A stretch of 64,000 bases of DNA, taken from assembly GCF_900142255.1 (NCBI RefSeq), contig NZ_FRAF01000007.1, forward strand, positions 60,391-124,390, given 5' to 3'. This stretch comes from Alicyclobacillus tolerans. Its GTDB lineage: Bacteria > Bacillota > Bacilli > Alicyclobacillales > Alicyclobacillaceae. Every line of letters starts with the position of its first letter. The first letter of the stretch is position 1. Below the pieces are notes generated by a model. It was not told the origin of the DNA. It ran no database searches and was given only the letters and a program-made list of their open reading frames with translations. Of the stretch, positions 55,383 through 64,000 are shown one piece after another. The position numbers were made by a program, and so were the translations under genes.

Positions 55383-57368
55383 CTAACCAGTCAATTCAAC
55401 AATTAAATCACGAAGTTCAGCGGCCCGTTCAAATTGCAATTCCTTTGCTGCTTTCCGCATTTCTTCTTCCAGTTTTTCAATTAAAGTTTTTCTCTCTTTA
55501 TTCGACATTTTTTTAGCTCGTTCTGCTAAAGGAATAAAATCGTTTGCCTCTTCAGCAGAGCGTGTTGCTTCAATTACAGCACGTACAGATTTTTGTACCG
55601 TTTGCGGAGTGATACCATGTAACTCATTAAAAGCAATCTGTTTAGCTCGTCGCCGATTGGTTTCATCAATCGCAAGGCGCATTGATTCGGTAATATGATC
55701 GGCATACATAATAACTTCTCCGTGACTGTTTCGTGCAGCCCGGCCAATCGTTTGAATCAAAGAAGTAGTTGCGCGTAAAAATCCTTCTTTATCCGCATCT
55801 AATATGGCAACAAGTGAAACTTCAGGCAAATCAAGACCTTCCCTAAGCAAGTTAATACCAATCAAAACGTCAAATACTCCTAAGCGTAAATCTCTCAAAA
55901 TGACCATACGTTCAATGGTTTTAATATCAGAGTGTAAATAACGAACCTTAATTCCTATCTCTTTGAGGTAGTCCGTTAAATCTTCGGACATTTTCTTCGT
56001 TAAAGTTGTGATAAGAACTCTTTCTTTGCGAGCGATTCTTCCCTGAATTTCTACAACTAAATCATCAATTTGTCCTTTTGTGGGCCTTACATGGATTAAC
56101 GGATCGAGCAAGCCTGTTGGACGTATGATTTGTTCCACTCGTTTTTGTTCATGGGCTTCCTCGTAAGGACCAGGAGTTGCAGAAACATAAATAATTTGGC
56201 CAATTTTTTGTTCAAATTCCTCAAAAGTTAAAGGTCTGTTATCTGCAGCCGACGGGAGCCTAAAACCGTGCTCAATTAAAGTTAGCTTGCGAGTTCTATC
56301 TCCACCGTACATCCCTCGAATTTGCGGTAATGTGACGTGAGATTCATCAATAAAAGTAATAAAGTTATCTGGAAAATAATCTAATAGCGTATTGGGAGGT
56401 TCACCTGCGGCTCGCCCTTCTAAATGACGGGAATAGTTTTCAATACCTGTACAAAAACCAATTTCCAGCATCATTTCAATATCGTAATTTGTTCTTTGTT
56501 CCAAACGTTGGGCTTCCAGAAGCTTCCTATTGGCACGCAACTCTGTCAATCTTTCTTTGAGTTCATCACGAATTCTTGTAATTGCTGCTTCCAGACGTGG
56601 ACGTGATGTAACAAAGTGAGACGCCGGGAAAATAGAGACATGCTCTCTATACCCTACCACTTCTCCAGTCAATACATCGATTTCGGTGATCCGATCTATC
56701 TCGTCTCCAAACAACTCGACACGAATGGCATGCTCGCCCCTGGAGGCTGGGAAAATTTCTACTGTGTCACCTCTAACGCGAAATGTGCCTCGCGTAAAAT
56801 TCATATCATTACGCTCATACTGCATGTCTACCAATCGATGAAGGATAGAATCCCTAGAACGTGTGCTATTGACACGCAAAGACAATACATGACTTGCATA
56901 TTCCTGCGGACTACCCAACCCATATATAGCCGATACACTGGCGACCACAATAACATCGTTTCTTTCTAAAATAGATGCTGTCGCCGAATGGCGCAATTTA
57001 TCAATTTCATCATTAATTTTTGCATCTTTTTCTATATAGGTATCTGTCGAAGGAATATAAGCCTCCGGCTGATAATAATCATAGTAGCTGACGAAATACT
57101 CAACTGCATTTTCAGGAAAGAAGTCTTTAAATTCTGCCGCAAGTTGTGCTGCCAATGTTTTATTATGCGCTATCACTAAAGTAGGTCTATTTAATTCAGC
57201 AATAATATTTGCCATTGTAAATGTTTTTCCTGAACCAGTTACCCCAAGCAAGGTTTGATGTCTTAATAATCCTTGAACACCCTCTACCAAGCCTCTGATA
57301 GCTTCTGGTTGGTCTCCTTGCGGATGATACTGTGATACCAGTTTAAACTTTCTGTACTCACGTTCCAA
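55383..57368 (-). CDS. uvrB: Excinuclease ABC subunit B
   Basis: 661-residue DNA helicase-like subunit that verifies damage and loads UvrC. Walker [16 protein letters not shown] near residue 47, the beta-hairpin region [12 protein letters not shown], Walker [11 protein letters not shown], helicase motif [23 protein letters not shown] and QTIGRAARN, and the C-terminal UVR motif ([20 protein letters not shown]). Start is TTG 57366-57368, ten bases after AGGAGG. Confidence 0.97.
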   Translation of the reverse strand: MEREYRKFKLVSQYHPQGDQPEAIRGLVEGVQGLLRHQTLLGVTGSGKTFTMANIIAELNRPTLVIAHNKTLAAQLAAEFKDFFPENAVEYFVSYYDYYQPEAYIPSTDTYIEKDAKINDEIDKLRHSATASILERNDVIVVASVSAIYGLGSPQEYASHVLSLRVNSTRSRDSILHRLVDMQYERNDMNFTRGTFRVRGDTVEIFPASRGEHAIRVELFGDEIDRITEIDVLTGEVVGYREHVSIFPASHFVTSRPRLEAAITRIRDELKERLTELRANRKLLEAQRLEQRTNYDIEMMLEIGFCTGIENYSRHLEGRAAGEPPNTLLDYFPDNFITFIDESHVTLPQIRGMYGGDRTRKLTLIEHGFRLPSAADNRPLTFEEFEQKIGQIIYVSATPGPYEEAHEQKRVEQIIRPTGLLDPLIHVRPTKGQIDDLVVEIQGRIARKERVLITTLTKKMSEDLTDYLKEIGIKVRYLHSDIKTIERMVILRDLRLGVFDVLIGINLLREGLDLPEVSLVAILDADKEGFLRATTSLIQTIGRAARNSHGEVIMYADHITESMRLAIDETNRRRAKQIAFNELHGITPQTVQKSVRAVIEATRSAEEANDFIPLAERAKKMSNKERKTLIEKLEEEMRKAAKELQFERAAELRDLIVELTG

Positions 57369-57454
57369 AATAGTTTGACCTCCTAGCAAGAAGCCTCTTT
57401 AATTAAGAATATCACATTCTACAAAAAATAAGAACAAATGTTCGCCATTTTTAA

Positions 57455-57484
57455 AAATAAAAAAGGACAGCAATCTGCCATCCT
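57455..57484 (-). terminator. Terminator of the motA-motB unit
   Basis: AGGATGGCAG/CTGTCCT-type stem with two G-T pairs (57464-57484), followed on the minus strand by a T-rich tract TTTTTTATT. Confidence 0.65.
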
Positions 57485-57532
57485 CAGCATGCTCGAAGAC
57501 TGAAGAAAATAGACCTAAATGATTGGTAAAGA

Positions 57533-58318
57533 CTATCCATTTCCTGCAACACCTACTGGCTCAGCATTGATAGTACCCGGTTGAATTCCCTGCCGCAAAA
57601 TAACAATATTCACACGACGATTCATTTGGCGATTCTGCGGTGTATTATTGGGGACTATTGGACGATATTGACCATATCCAATCCCTGATAGACGCTGAGG
57701 GGCTATGCCATGACTAGCCAAAAAACGAACGACACCCATGGCTCTACCTGCTGAAAGTTCCCAATTGGAAGGATAAATCGGAGTATCTATTGGTTCATTG
57801 TCCGTATATCCCTCAACAACAATTTGATTTTGCAAGGATCGAAAAAATGGAATTAAACCCAAAAGGATCTTTTGTGCCTCAGGACGAATATTAGCCGATC
57901 CGGTATCAAAAAGCACGACATCTTTAAGAGTTATCTGCACACCTCTTTGTTGGTTTTGGAGTGATACATTACCACTTAAATTGTGTGATTGAATATATGA
58001 CTGCAATATGGCATAGAGATGATTGAGCTTACTGTCATTCTGCTTTTGCATGGATGACACTTTTTGCTGATCACCCGTATTGGTTGGATTCGCTGCCGAA
58101 ATTAAAGCTGTTGTTCCTGTATTATTCAATGGTATCTGATCGGATTTATGTAATGCAGCTGCTAACGATTGTGATAAAGATTCAAATTTAATATGATTAA
58201 TAGAAGACATTGCGTACATAATCACAAAAAATATCATGAGTAATGTAATTAAATCTGAATATGTTATTAACCAGCGTTCATGATTTTGTGGTGGTTCAGG
58301 CTTGCGCCGTCTCGGCAT
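57533..58318 (-). CDS. motB: Flagellar stator protein MotB
   Basis: 261 residues: one N-terminal transmembrane segment with the proton-binding Asp (WLITYSDLITLLMIFFVIMY), a flexible linker, and an OmpA-type peptidoglycan-binding domain from about 120 (LFDTGSANIRPEAQKIL, VEGYTDNEPIDT, NWELSAGRAMGVVRFL). With MotA it makes the ion channel of the flagellar stator, anchored to the wall. ATG 58316-58318 lies within the motA end, so the pair is translationally coupled. MotS (sodium type) cannot be excluded, because the coupling ion is not read from this sequence. Confidence 0.9.
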   Translation of the reverse strand: MPRRRKPEPPQNHERWLITYSDLITLLMIFFVIMYAMSSINHIKFESLSQSLAAALHKSDQIPLNNTGTTALISAANPTNTGDQQKVSSMQKQNDSKLNHLYAILQSYIQSHNLSGNVSLQNQQRGVQITLKDVVLFDTGSANIRPEAQKILLGLIPFFRSLQNQIVVEGYTDNEPIDTPIYPSNWELSAGRAMGVVRFLASHGIAPQRLSGIGYGQYRPIVPNNTPQNRQMNRRVNIVILRQGIQPGTINAEPVGVAGNG

Positions 58319-59102
58319 TGACCTCACCCGTCTTTCCTTTCGAAGATTCTATACGGTCAGCAGGTGGTAAAAACGCTTTTAGTTTTTGGCCAAGTATTGT
58401 TGGATTTTCTCCAGCCTGTATCGATAAAACTCCTTCCATCATAATTTCTCTAAGTAAAATTTCATCCTCGTTTCTATGCTTCAACTTATTAGCGATAGGC
58501 AGCCAAAAAACGTTAGCACTTGCAACACCATATAACGTAGCTGTAAAGGCTGTAGCAATTTGTGGGCCAAGCTTTGAAACATCTTGTAGACTCCCAAGCA
58601 CATGAATTAGACCCATTACCGTACCAATAATACCCATTGTAGGTGCAAAACCGCCAGCAGCCTCAAACATCTTAGCTCCTATTTCATGGCGTTGTTCAAC
58701 ATAAGAGAGTTCAGTCTCCATCATATTTTTAACCAATTCGGGATCGACACCATCTACTACCAATCTGATGCCATCTCGCAAGAATTGATCTGGAAAACTT
58801 TCAACTCTATCTTCCAGTGCAAGAATACCTTCTCTTCTTGCAATTGTCGCTAGATTAACCAGTTGTTCAATCACATCAAGGTAATCAATTTTTTTTGAAA
58901 GAAAAGCGATTTTCAGATATTTCCCTATACGTAAAAAAGTTTTTAATGAAGAAGAGGTTAATGTTGCCCCTAATGTACCTCCAAAAACAATCAATGCTGC
59001 ATTCGGCTGGAGAAGAGCTGTAAATGAGCCTCCATCGAGCATAAATCCTCCCACTAACCCAACTACAGCAATAATAATTCCCGCAAGCGTTGCGATATCC
59101 AA
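58296..59102 (-). CDS. motA: Flagellar stator protein MotA
   Basis: 268 residues with four transmembrane segments and a cytoplasmic loop (about 70-150) containing FPDQFLRDGIRLVVDGVDPE; the transmembrane block AAGGFAPTMGIIGTVMGLI and the ATLYGVASANVFWLPIANKL block are the family hallmarks. Stator subunit, with MotB. TTG 59100-59102 has GGGAGG eight bases upstream. It lies 26 bases after the MinJ-like gene, with a 23-base overlap into motB. No other flagellar gene is in the window. Confidence 0.9.
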   Translation of the reverse strand: MDIATLAGIIIAVVGLVGGFMLDGGSFTALLQPNAALIVFGGTLGATLTSSSLKTFLRIGKYLKIAFLSKKIDYLDVIEQLVNLATIARREGILALEDRVESFPDQFLRDGIRLVVDGVDPELVKNMMETELSYVEQRHEIGAKMFEAAGGFAPTMGIIGTVMGLIHVLGSLQDVSKLGPQIATAFTATLYGVASANVFWLPIANKLKHRNEDEILLREIMMEGVLSIQAGENPTILGQKLKAFLPPADRIESSKGKTGEVNAETAQA

Positions 59103-59128
59103 TTGATTTACCTCCCCATATCCCTATC

Positions 59129-60439
59129 TTAATAGGATGTACGGACAATTTCTTCCGATTTGTCCTTTTGATGATCTGTAATATCGATAATTTTTTTTCT
59201 TTTGCTAAATAAACTCATAAACAAACCAAAAGCCCTTTTTTCTTCTGTGACGTTTATATCTTCTTCCGATAAAATTAACAAGCCTAATTGATGACGTTCT
59301 CCACTATATATGGGTTTGCCAATCATCCTTACTTCTCCTTGAATATCTACTATCTGAAATTTAACATAAGCTGGATTAGCATCAATTGCAAAATGTAATT
59401 CATATTCATTGCGTACAGGCATTTGATTCACTTGTAAAATCGTCTCACCAGTAGCCAACCCTATCTCCCTTGCTAATGATCCGCGCAGAGTATGAAGGAT
59501 ACGAGCTCCAGAAGAAATCGGTGTTATAATCGCATCACGTCTTTTTTCTTTATAACGGAAATGAAAGAACAACCCCTCCATACTCAGGAAAATAATTGCA
59601 GCTGAAATAGGTATCATAAAATCTTTGTGAACTGCGACACTCATATAGACAGCGAATCCAGCGACAATGAATTGTATAAAAGAAAGTAGGATATTCAATT
59701 TTTTAAATTGAGAAGGGGGAGTTGAACCCGCACGATACGATTGCCCAATCAATAAGGGTATTCCTAAAACACCAACTGACAGTGTATTTTTTAACAAATA
59801 AAAAGGGGCCGTCTTCTCATTAAGATTCCAAATCAAACCAGGAGTCCAAATCGCGATAGGTATCATTGATGATATCTGCAGAAAAAAACCACCGATGGAT
59901 CTTCCGCGCTTACCTCGCAATATTGTTGGACTTACTTCTTCAGAGCCTGTCCAAAGAAATAAAATAATTTGTGATAAAGCTAATGCTGAGACAATGATCA
60001 TCCATGACGAACTTTGAAAATCCAATAATGGCTTCATCCAACCACGAAGAGTTAGATTAGGAATATTTTTCAAAATCCAAGTGAGTATCATCAACAAGGA
60101 TATACTACTAATTGAATTCATCCATCTTAATTGAGCTATAGAGAATAACATTGAACAAGCAATAAACCAAAATAATTCTCCTTGGGTGACTGAACAACCC
60201 AAATACAGAAGTGCTGCTGTGATGATGACACCAATCGCGATAGACTTGAGTTGCCTTACTAATAAGGGTTTCCCTATTCTTGTTATTCGAATGCAAAATA
60301 ATTGACGCTCAGTTTGTACCTGTCGATAATTCTCCCAGAAAATTAAGAACAATGCTATATAGAGAAGGGGATTAAGGCATATATACTTAAGAACTTCTAA
60401 TATGGATTCGCCCACTGATAAGATCTGTGTCGAACTCAT
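59129..60439 (-). CDS. minJ: MinJ-like membrane protein with PDZ domain
   Basis: 436 residues: seven to eight transmembrane segments (about 15-310) then a PDZ-like domain (about 325-405; RGSLAREIGLATGETILQVN, then NQMPVRNEYELHFAI). MinJ bridges DivIVA and the MinCD division inhibitor at poles in B. subtilis, where minJ lies near ftsEX and ctpB. The same position here, next to ftsX, supports the call, although ctpB and swrA are absent. Start ATG has GGAGGGG directly upstream. A C-terminal basic/charged tail (KRKKIIDITDHQKDKSEE) is present. Confidence 0.72.
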   Translation of the reverse strand: MSSTQILSVGESILEVLKYICLNPLLYIALFLIFWENYRQVQTERQLFCIRITRIGKPLLVRQLKSIAIGVIITAALLYLGCSVTQGELFWFIACSMLFSIAQLRWMNSISSISLLMILTWILKNIPNLTLRGWMKPLLDFQSSSWMIIVSALALSQIILFLWTGSEEVSPTILRGKRGRSIGGFFLQISSMIPIAIWTPGLIWNLNEKTAPFYLLKNTLSVGVLGIPLLIGQSYRAGSTPPSQFKKLNILLSFIQFIVAGFAVYMSVAVHKDFMIPISAAIIFLSMEGLFFHFRYKEKRRDAIITPISSGARILHTLRGSLAREIGLATGETILQVNQMPVRNEYELHFAIDANPAYVKFQIVDIQGEVRMIGKPIYSGERHQLGLLILSEEDINVTEEKRAFGLFMSLFSKRKKIIDITDHQKDKSEEIVRTSY

Positions 60440-60496
60440 CAGCTCCCCTCCTTTACATTAAATTACTCGATAAAATGAATCTACTGAAAACTACTT

Positions 60497-61390
60497 TTAT
60501 ATACGTAAAAATTTACGAACAGACATAAATCCGCCCCAAAACCCGAGTACGAAACCTAATACAAGAAGTGCTACCGTTACTTTAATGACAAACCAGTTTA
60601 CAGAGATTAACGGAAAATGAATCCCATAAAAGTAACCTCCAGAAATCTGATATAGATATTGGTATAGAAAATCTAATGCAACAGCTGGAACTGCTCCTCC
60701 AAATACACCAATGAGTGTAGATTCAACTAAAAAAGGCATCCTTATAAAACCATTAGTTGCACCTACAAGCCGCATAATTTCAATTTCTCTTCGCCGCGAA
60801 AATATTGCAATACGAATTGTATTAGATATTAAAAATACAGCTGTTAAAAACATGGCAAGCAATAAAACAGCACCTATATTGCGTACTATATCCAAAACTC
60901 GAAAAAGCGGTCGGACATATTCCGCACCATCATTGACTGAGGCAATTTGTGGGATTGTTTTTAGGTTATTGGCTACTTGTAAGGTGTCTCTTGGATTATC
61001 CGCCTTTACAATTAAGGTAACAGGGAGTGGATTGGTCCCTAACCCCTTGAGTAAATCTCCATACTGAGGACCAAGCTCTGTTTCAAGCTGCTTCAGGCCT
61101 TGTTGCTTAGTTTCTAGAACCACTGATTTTACACCAGGTATATTTTCAACTTGCATTTCGATTTTTTGACCTTCAGCATTTGATAAATTCTGCTGTAAAT
61201 ATGCACTGACTTCTAATTGATTGGCAACATATTTTGACATTTGTTGGACATTGAGTGCAACCAACAACGAAACTCCTACGATTGCCAATGTCACAACAAC
61301 AGCACTGAATGCAGCAAAAGACATCCAGCCATTTCGAATTAAATTCTTTGCACCTTCTTTAAAATGTCTAGACAACGAATTAATTATCAT
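60497..61390 (-). CDS. ftsX: Cell-division protein FtsX
   Basis: 297 residues: an N-terminal transmembrane segment (about 22-44), an external domain (about 50-160), then three segments. The family start [20 protein letters not shown] and the RRREIEIMRLVGATNGFIR block (coupling segment) are clear. With FtsE it forms an ABC-like complex that activates the CwlO-type peptidoglycan hydrolase in Bacillus. ATG 61388-61390 overlaps ftsE by 11 bases and has an AAAGGA site. The longer frame upstream is rejected. Confidence 0.95.
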   Translation of the reverse strand: MIINSLSRHFKEGAKNLIRNGWMSFAAFSAVVVTLAIVGVSLLVALNVQQMSKYVANQLEVSAYLQQNLSNAEGQKIEMQVENIPGVKSVVLETKQQGLKQLETELGPQYGDLLKGLGTNPLPVTLIVKADNPRDTLQVANNLKTIPQIASVNDGAEYVRPLFRVLDIVRNIGAVLLLAMFLTAVFLISNTIRIAIFSRRREIEIMRLVGATNGFIRMPFLVESTLIGVFGGAVPAVALDFLYQYLYQISGGYFYGIHFPLISVNWFVIKVTVALLVLGFVLGFWGGFMSVRKFLRI

Positions 61391-62066
61391 AACCATACAT
61401 TCCTTTACTTTCATCGCGAACAATTTTTCCATTTTCAATTGCAATGACTCTTTTTCGGATGGTATTTACAATATCCTTATTGTGAGTAGCCATGACAATT
61501 GTAGTACCTCGATCGTTAATACGTTGAAAAAGTTTCATTATGCCCCAGGAGTTTTCAGGATCAAGATTGCCTGTTGGTTCATCAGCTATGATCACGGATG
61601 GATTATTGACCAACGCTCGAGCAACAGCCACTCTTTGCTGTTCACCACCAGACAATTGATTAGGTAATACATCCAATTTGTCTCCTAATCCTACCAATTC
61701 CATAACTTCTTTTACTCTTTTGCGAATATGACGATGAGGGGTTGAAATAACCTCCAAAGCATATGCTACATTTTCACCTGCAGTTAATCTTGGAAGCAAT
61801 TTAAAATCTTGAAACACTACCCCAATACTTCGTCTCAAATATGGGATTTTTCGATTTTTTAAGCGTTCTATATTAAATCCATTCACAAAAATATGCCCTC
61901 TAGTAGGACGCTCTTCTCTGTACATCAATTTTATAAATGTGGATTTGCCTGCTCCGCTAGGTCCAACTACGTAGACAAATTCACCTTTTGTGATGTGGAC
62001 CGATATGCCATTCAGGGCGTGTGTTCCATTTGCATACTCCTTCCACACATCCTGCATTTCAATCAT
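61380..62066 (-). CDS. ftsE: Cell-division ATP-binding protein FtsE
   Basis: 228-residue ABC ATPase: Walker [11 protein letters not shown]-loop VFQDFKLL, signature [15 protein letters not shown], Walker [15 protein letters not shown] and switch His in MATHNKDIV. Works with FtsX at the division site and the sidewall. Start ATG follows the AAGGAGG in the leader. It is first of ftsE-ftsX-minJ-motA-motB, a run of five genes on one strand with short gaps. Confidence 0.96.
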   Translation of the reverse strand: MIEMQDVWKEYANGTHALNGISVHITKGEFVYVVGPSGAGKSTFIKLMYREERPTRGHIFVNGFNIERLKNRKIPYLRRSIGVVFQDFKLLPRLTAGENVAYALEVISTPHRHIRKRVKEVMELVGLGDKLDVLPNQLSGGEQQRVAVARALVNNPSVIIADEPTGNLDPENSWGIMKLFQRINDRGTTIVMATHNKDIVNTIRKRVIAIENGKIVRDESKGMYGYDN

Positions 62067-62084
62067 AAAAATCCTCCTTCATCA

Positions 62085-62118
62085 CAAAAAACGGGACTAG
62101 CTAATAAGCATGTCCCGT
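62085..62118 (-). terminator. Terminator of the nfeD-SPFH unit
   Basis: Stem ACGGGAC/GTCCCGT (62091-62097 with 62112-62118) followed on the minus strand by TTTTTT. Confidence 0.75.
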
Positions 62119-62194
62119 AAATTCGACATATAGGTACAAAATCCTGTTGGTATATGTTGTTTTTCGACGAATCTTAGGATTAGATCGGATCAAT

Positions 62195-63148
62195 TTATAA
62201 TGATGGCTTATTTTCTGAAGCATCCTGTGACTGAAACAATCCTTTCAAAGCCCCCAATGAAGAAAAAACAGAAACTGTCTCATTGGGAATAAATAGCGTT
62301 GTTGCCTCACCTTTTGCCATTCCTTGCAAGGCTTCAAAAGATTGATATGTTAATACTTTATTATCCAGTCCCGCTTCTCTAAGAAACTCAATACGACGTT
62401 TTTCAGCTTCTGCCACTAAACGGATTGCTTGAGCACGACCGTCCGCTTCCAGTTGTTCAGCTTGACGAACACCTTCTGCACGTCGAATGTTGGATTCTCT
62501 TTCACCTTCAGCCCTTAATATAGCGCTTTGTTTTTCTCCTTCAGCTCTTAGAATCGCTGCTTGACGTTCACCTTCAGCCTGTAAGATATTCGCTCTTTTT
62601 TCACGTTCCGCTTTCATTTGTTTCTCCATTGCATCTTGTATTTCTCGCGGAGGTTTAATATCAACAACCTCCACACGGTCAATTCTTACTCCCCAGGACT
62701 CTGTAACTTCATCAAGTGCTGTTCTTAAAGCAATGGATATTTTATCTCTGCCAGCCAAAGTTTCATCCAATTCCATATGACCTACTACCTGGCGAATATT
62801 AGCGGCTGTTACGTTTTGAATTCCCTGAACAAAGTCCTGAATGTTATAAGTTGCTCTCTTGGCATCAACTACTGTGTAAAAAAACACCGTATCTATGGAA
62901 ATTTGCACATTGTCCCTAGTGATGACCATTTGTGGCGGAACTACAACTTGTTGAGTCCGAAGATCCAATACGCGAACAACACGATCGATAAAAGGAATGA
63001 CAAAATTGACTCCAGCTTGTAAAGTATTATGGTACTTACCGAGTCTTTCAACAATAGCTAACCTTTGTTGAGGAATAATCCGAATGGAGCGCCATATTGC
63101 TATAATCACTAAAATCAATATAATAAATCCAATAATAGATGTTAGCAT
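62195..63148 (-). CDS. SPFH/Band 7 membrane protein (QmcA/stomatin-like)
   Basis: 317 residues: an N-terminal transmembrane segment (about 3-22), the SPFH/Band-7 domain (about 22-185; IPQQRLAIVERLGKYHNTLQ, RVVRVLDLRTQQVV, SWGVRIDRVEVVDIKPP), and a long helical part of about 80 residues with 11-residue repeats of the kind ILRAEGEKQSA, then a C-terminal segment. It is the stomatin/QmcA type (paraslipin), an oligomer-forming scaffold of membrane microdomains. It lies behind an NfeD-type gene, its usual partner. Confidence 0.9.
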   Translation of the reverse strand: MLTSIIGFIILILVIIAIWRSIRIIPQQRLAIVERLGKYHNTLQAGVNFVIPFIDRVVRVLDLRTQQVVVPPQMVITRDNVQISIDTVFFYTVVDAKRATYNIQDFVQGIQNVTAANIRQVVGHMELDETLAGRDKISIALRTALDEVTESWGVRIDRVEVVDIKPPREIQDAMEKQMKAEREKRANILQAEGERQAAILRAEGEKQSAILRAEGERESNIRRAEGVRQAEQLEADGRAQAIRLVAEAEKRRIEFLREAGLDNKVLTYQSFEALQGMAKGEATTLFIPNETVSVFSSLGALKGLFQSQDASENKPSL

Positions 63149-63216
63149 CTACTCACCTGCATTCTATAATGATTATCGTTATCAATAACAAGCAATCAAG
63201 ACGATAACGCATAAGT

Positions 63217-63636
63217 TTATTTGAATAGTACTACCTTTAAAATTACAGAATCAATAGCTATCACTTGCACAATATCCCCCATATTGACTGGCTGGTTACA
63301 AATGGCCGACCAAATCGAACCATCTATTGATACAGTTATTATTTTCCCTGCTTCACCCCCACGAATCACCTTACCCTCTTTATTTAGTAAAGATTCTTGC
63401 TCAGTTATATATGTTTTTTTATTTCTAAGCTTGCGAGCATAAGGTCTTGATATAAGAAGAAGTACTACTGCTAAAAAAATGAATACAATAATCTGAAGTA
63501 ACCATCCATTCATAAAATAACTAATTATACCTGTAACAACGGCTGCTAATGCAATCCAAATAATAAAAAAAGTAAATGATATTAGTTCAATGACTGCAAG
63601 AATTAATCCAAATAAAATCCACAGTAAATGTTCCAG
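63217..63636 (-). CDS. NfeD-family membrane protein, apparently CTG-started
   Basis: 139 residues if started at CTG 63634-63636: two N-terminal transmembrane segments (LLWILFGLILAVIELISF and FFIIWIALAAVVTGIISY), a third (LLQIIVFIFLAVVLLLIS), then the NfeD beta-barrel domain (LLNKEGKVIRGGEAGKIITV, SIWSAICNQ). Between the upstream stop and ATG 63513 there is no in-frame ATG, GTG or TTG, yet the frame upstream encodes the family's conserved membrane segments. AGGTGG (63644-63649) lies seven bases before CTG. The ATG-started form would be 98 residues with only one segment. It is the partner of the SPFH protein downstream. Confidence 0.75.
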   Translation of the reverse strand: MEHLLWILFGLILAVIELISFTFFIIWIALAAVVTGIISYFMNGWLLQIIVFIFLAVVLLLISRPYARKLRNKKTYITEQESLLNKEGKVIRGGEAGKIITVSIDGSIWSAICNQPVNMGDIVQVIAIDSVILKVVLFK

Positions 63637-63810
63637 TATGATACCACCTATCGAAACAAATTTTAGAATAGTATATATTTTCTTATATTATACTATATGT
63701 TTAATAAATCATAGTATGAAAAAAATAACCAAGATTAAAGACAGTGATTATGCTTGGTCATTGATCAAGATTACATGATCATATATAAAGATTAGATAAT
63801 CAAAATCAAC

Positions 63811-63869
63811 AAAAAAGTGGCTGTAAGGCAGAATCCCCAAGGAGGGAAACTCCACACTTAACAGCCACC
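63811..63869 (-). terminator. Terminator of the rRNA operon
   Basis: Minus strand: GTGGCTGT...ACAGCCAC stem (63862-63869 with 63817-63824), extended by TAAG/CTT pairs around a G-rich centre, followed by TTTTTTG. It lies just after the 5S gene. Confidence 0.85.
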
Positions 63870-63881
63870 TGTACTCCTGTT

Positions 63882-63998
63882 GCCTGGCAACGACCTAGGT
63901 TCCCAGGGGTCTTCACCCCAAGTATGCTCGGCGCTGGAGGTCTTCACGGTCGTGTTCGGGATGGGTACGCGTGTATCCCCTCCGCTATGGTCACCAGA
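63882..63998 (-). rRNA. rrf: 5S ribosomal RNA
   Basis: Reading the minus strand, CTGGTGACCATAGCGGAGGG is the 5S 5' arm, followed by the conserved loop region CCCATCCCGAACACGACCGT and the CCTCCAGCGCCGAGCATACT arm, ending with the closing GGTCGTTGCCAGGC strand. About 117 bases. The 23S gene should follow beyond the window's right edge on the minus strand (upstream in transcription). Boundaries are estimated to within three bases. Confidence 0.95.
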
Positions 63999-64000
63999 CT

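Noticed and set aside
62440..62650. Tandem DNA repeats resembling a CRISPR or minisatellite
   Set aside because: They are in frame within the SPFH gene and encode a coiled coil; no spacer structure.
63650..63810. AT-rich tract with an ATACTAT/ATAGTAT inverted repeat (63690-63717), considered as an origin or attachment site
   Set aside because: No DnaA boxes, integrase gene or direct repeats; best seen as the nfeD promoter/leader region beside the rRNA terminator.

Overview
The window is a stretch of chromosome from an endospore-forming Firmicute of the Bacillales. The spore genes are prkA-yhbH-spoVR, a GerA/GerAB germinant receptor pair, a CotS-type coat protein, YtvI and an RsfA-type regulator. 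The clusters rapZ-yvcK-whiA, uvrB-uvrA-hprK and ftsE-ftsX-minJ keep the Bacillus subtilis neighbourhoods. Moderate GC content, many TTG/GTG starts, a divergent beta-decarboxylating dehydrogenase and a non-classical LeuRS would fit an Alicyclobacillaceae-like lineage, but the genus is a guess. I see no prophage, insertion sequence, CRISPR array or tRNA. Most genes lie on the minus strand.

1-8 kb: a LacI-type regulator cut by the window edge, with an operator built into its promoter spacer; a Kef-type cation/proton antiporter; the stress/sporulation operon prkA-yhbH-spoVR; an esterase. 8-13 kb (plus strand): the complete pyruvate dehydrogenase operon pdhABCD, ended by a strong bidirectional terminator. 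13-20 kb: a GNAT acetyltransferase, trmL, an amidase-fold protein whose catalytic Cys appears replaced by Ser, a divergent isocitrate/isopropylmalate-type dehydrogenase, an unidentified polytopic membrane protein and a CotS-like protein.

19-33 kb: rnhA-queG (overlapping), a germination locus with no GerC lipoprotein gene and with a SigG-like promoter, then fadD-yunD-nth-ypmS-like, yktB, an RsfA-like regulator, ytvI, deoD, an orphan Rossmann protein and a FadR-type regulator. 34-44 kb: leuS, a Bax-inhibitor-like channel gene overlapping mutY, nicotinamidase, a DUF402 protein, and an ABC exporter plus DesK/DesR-like two-component system that probably work as one unit.

44-64 kb: rapZ-yvcK-whiA (nucleotide-sugar/RNA signalling and cell-envelope control), a TPR protein resembling YvcD, argS, hprK-uvrA-uvrB, stator genes motA-motB placed next to a MinJ-like division protein and ftsEX, then an SPFH/NfeD membrane-microdomain pair whose nfeD gene seems to start with a non-AUG codon. 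The window ends in the 5S rRNA gene of an rRNA operon with its terminator.

Start codons were chosen mainly from Shine-Dalgarno position, and in many genes this moves the start downstream of the longest possible open frame. All functions are assigned by reading motifs and recalled family features; no database search was possible.
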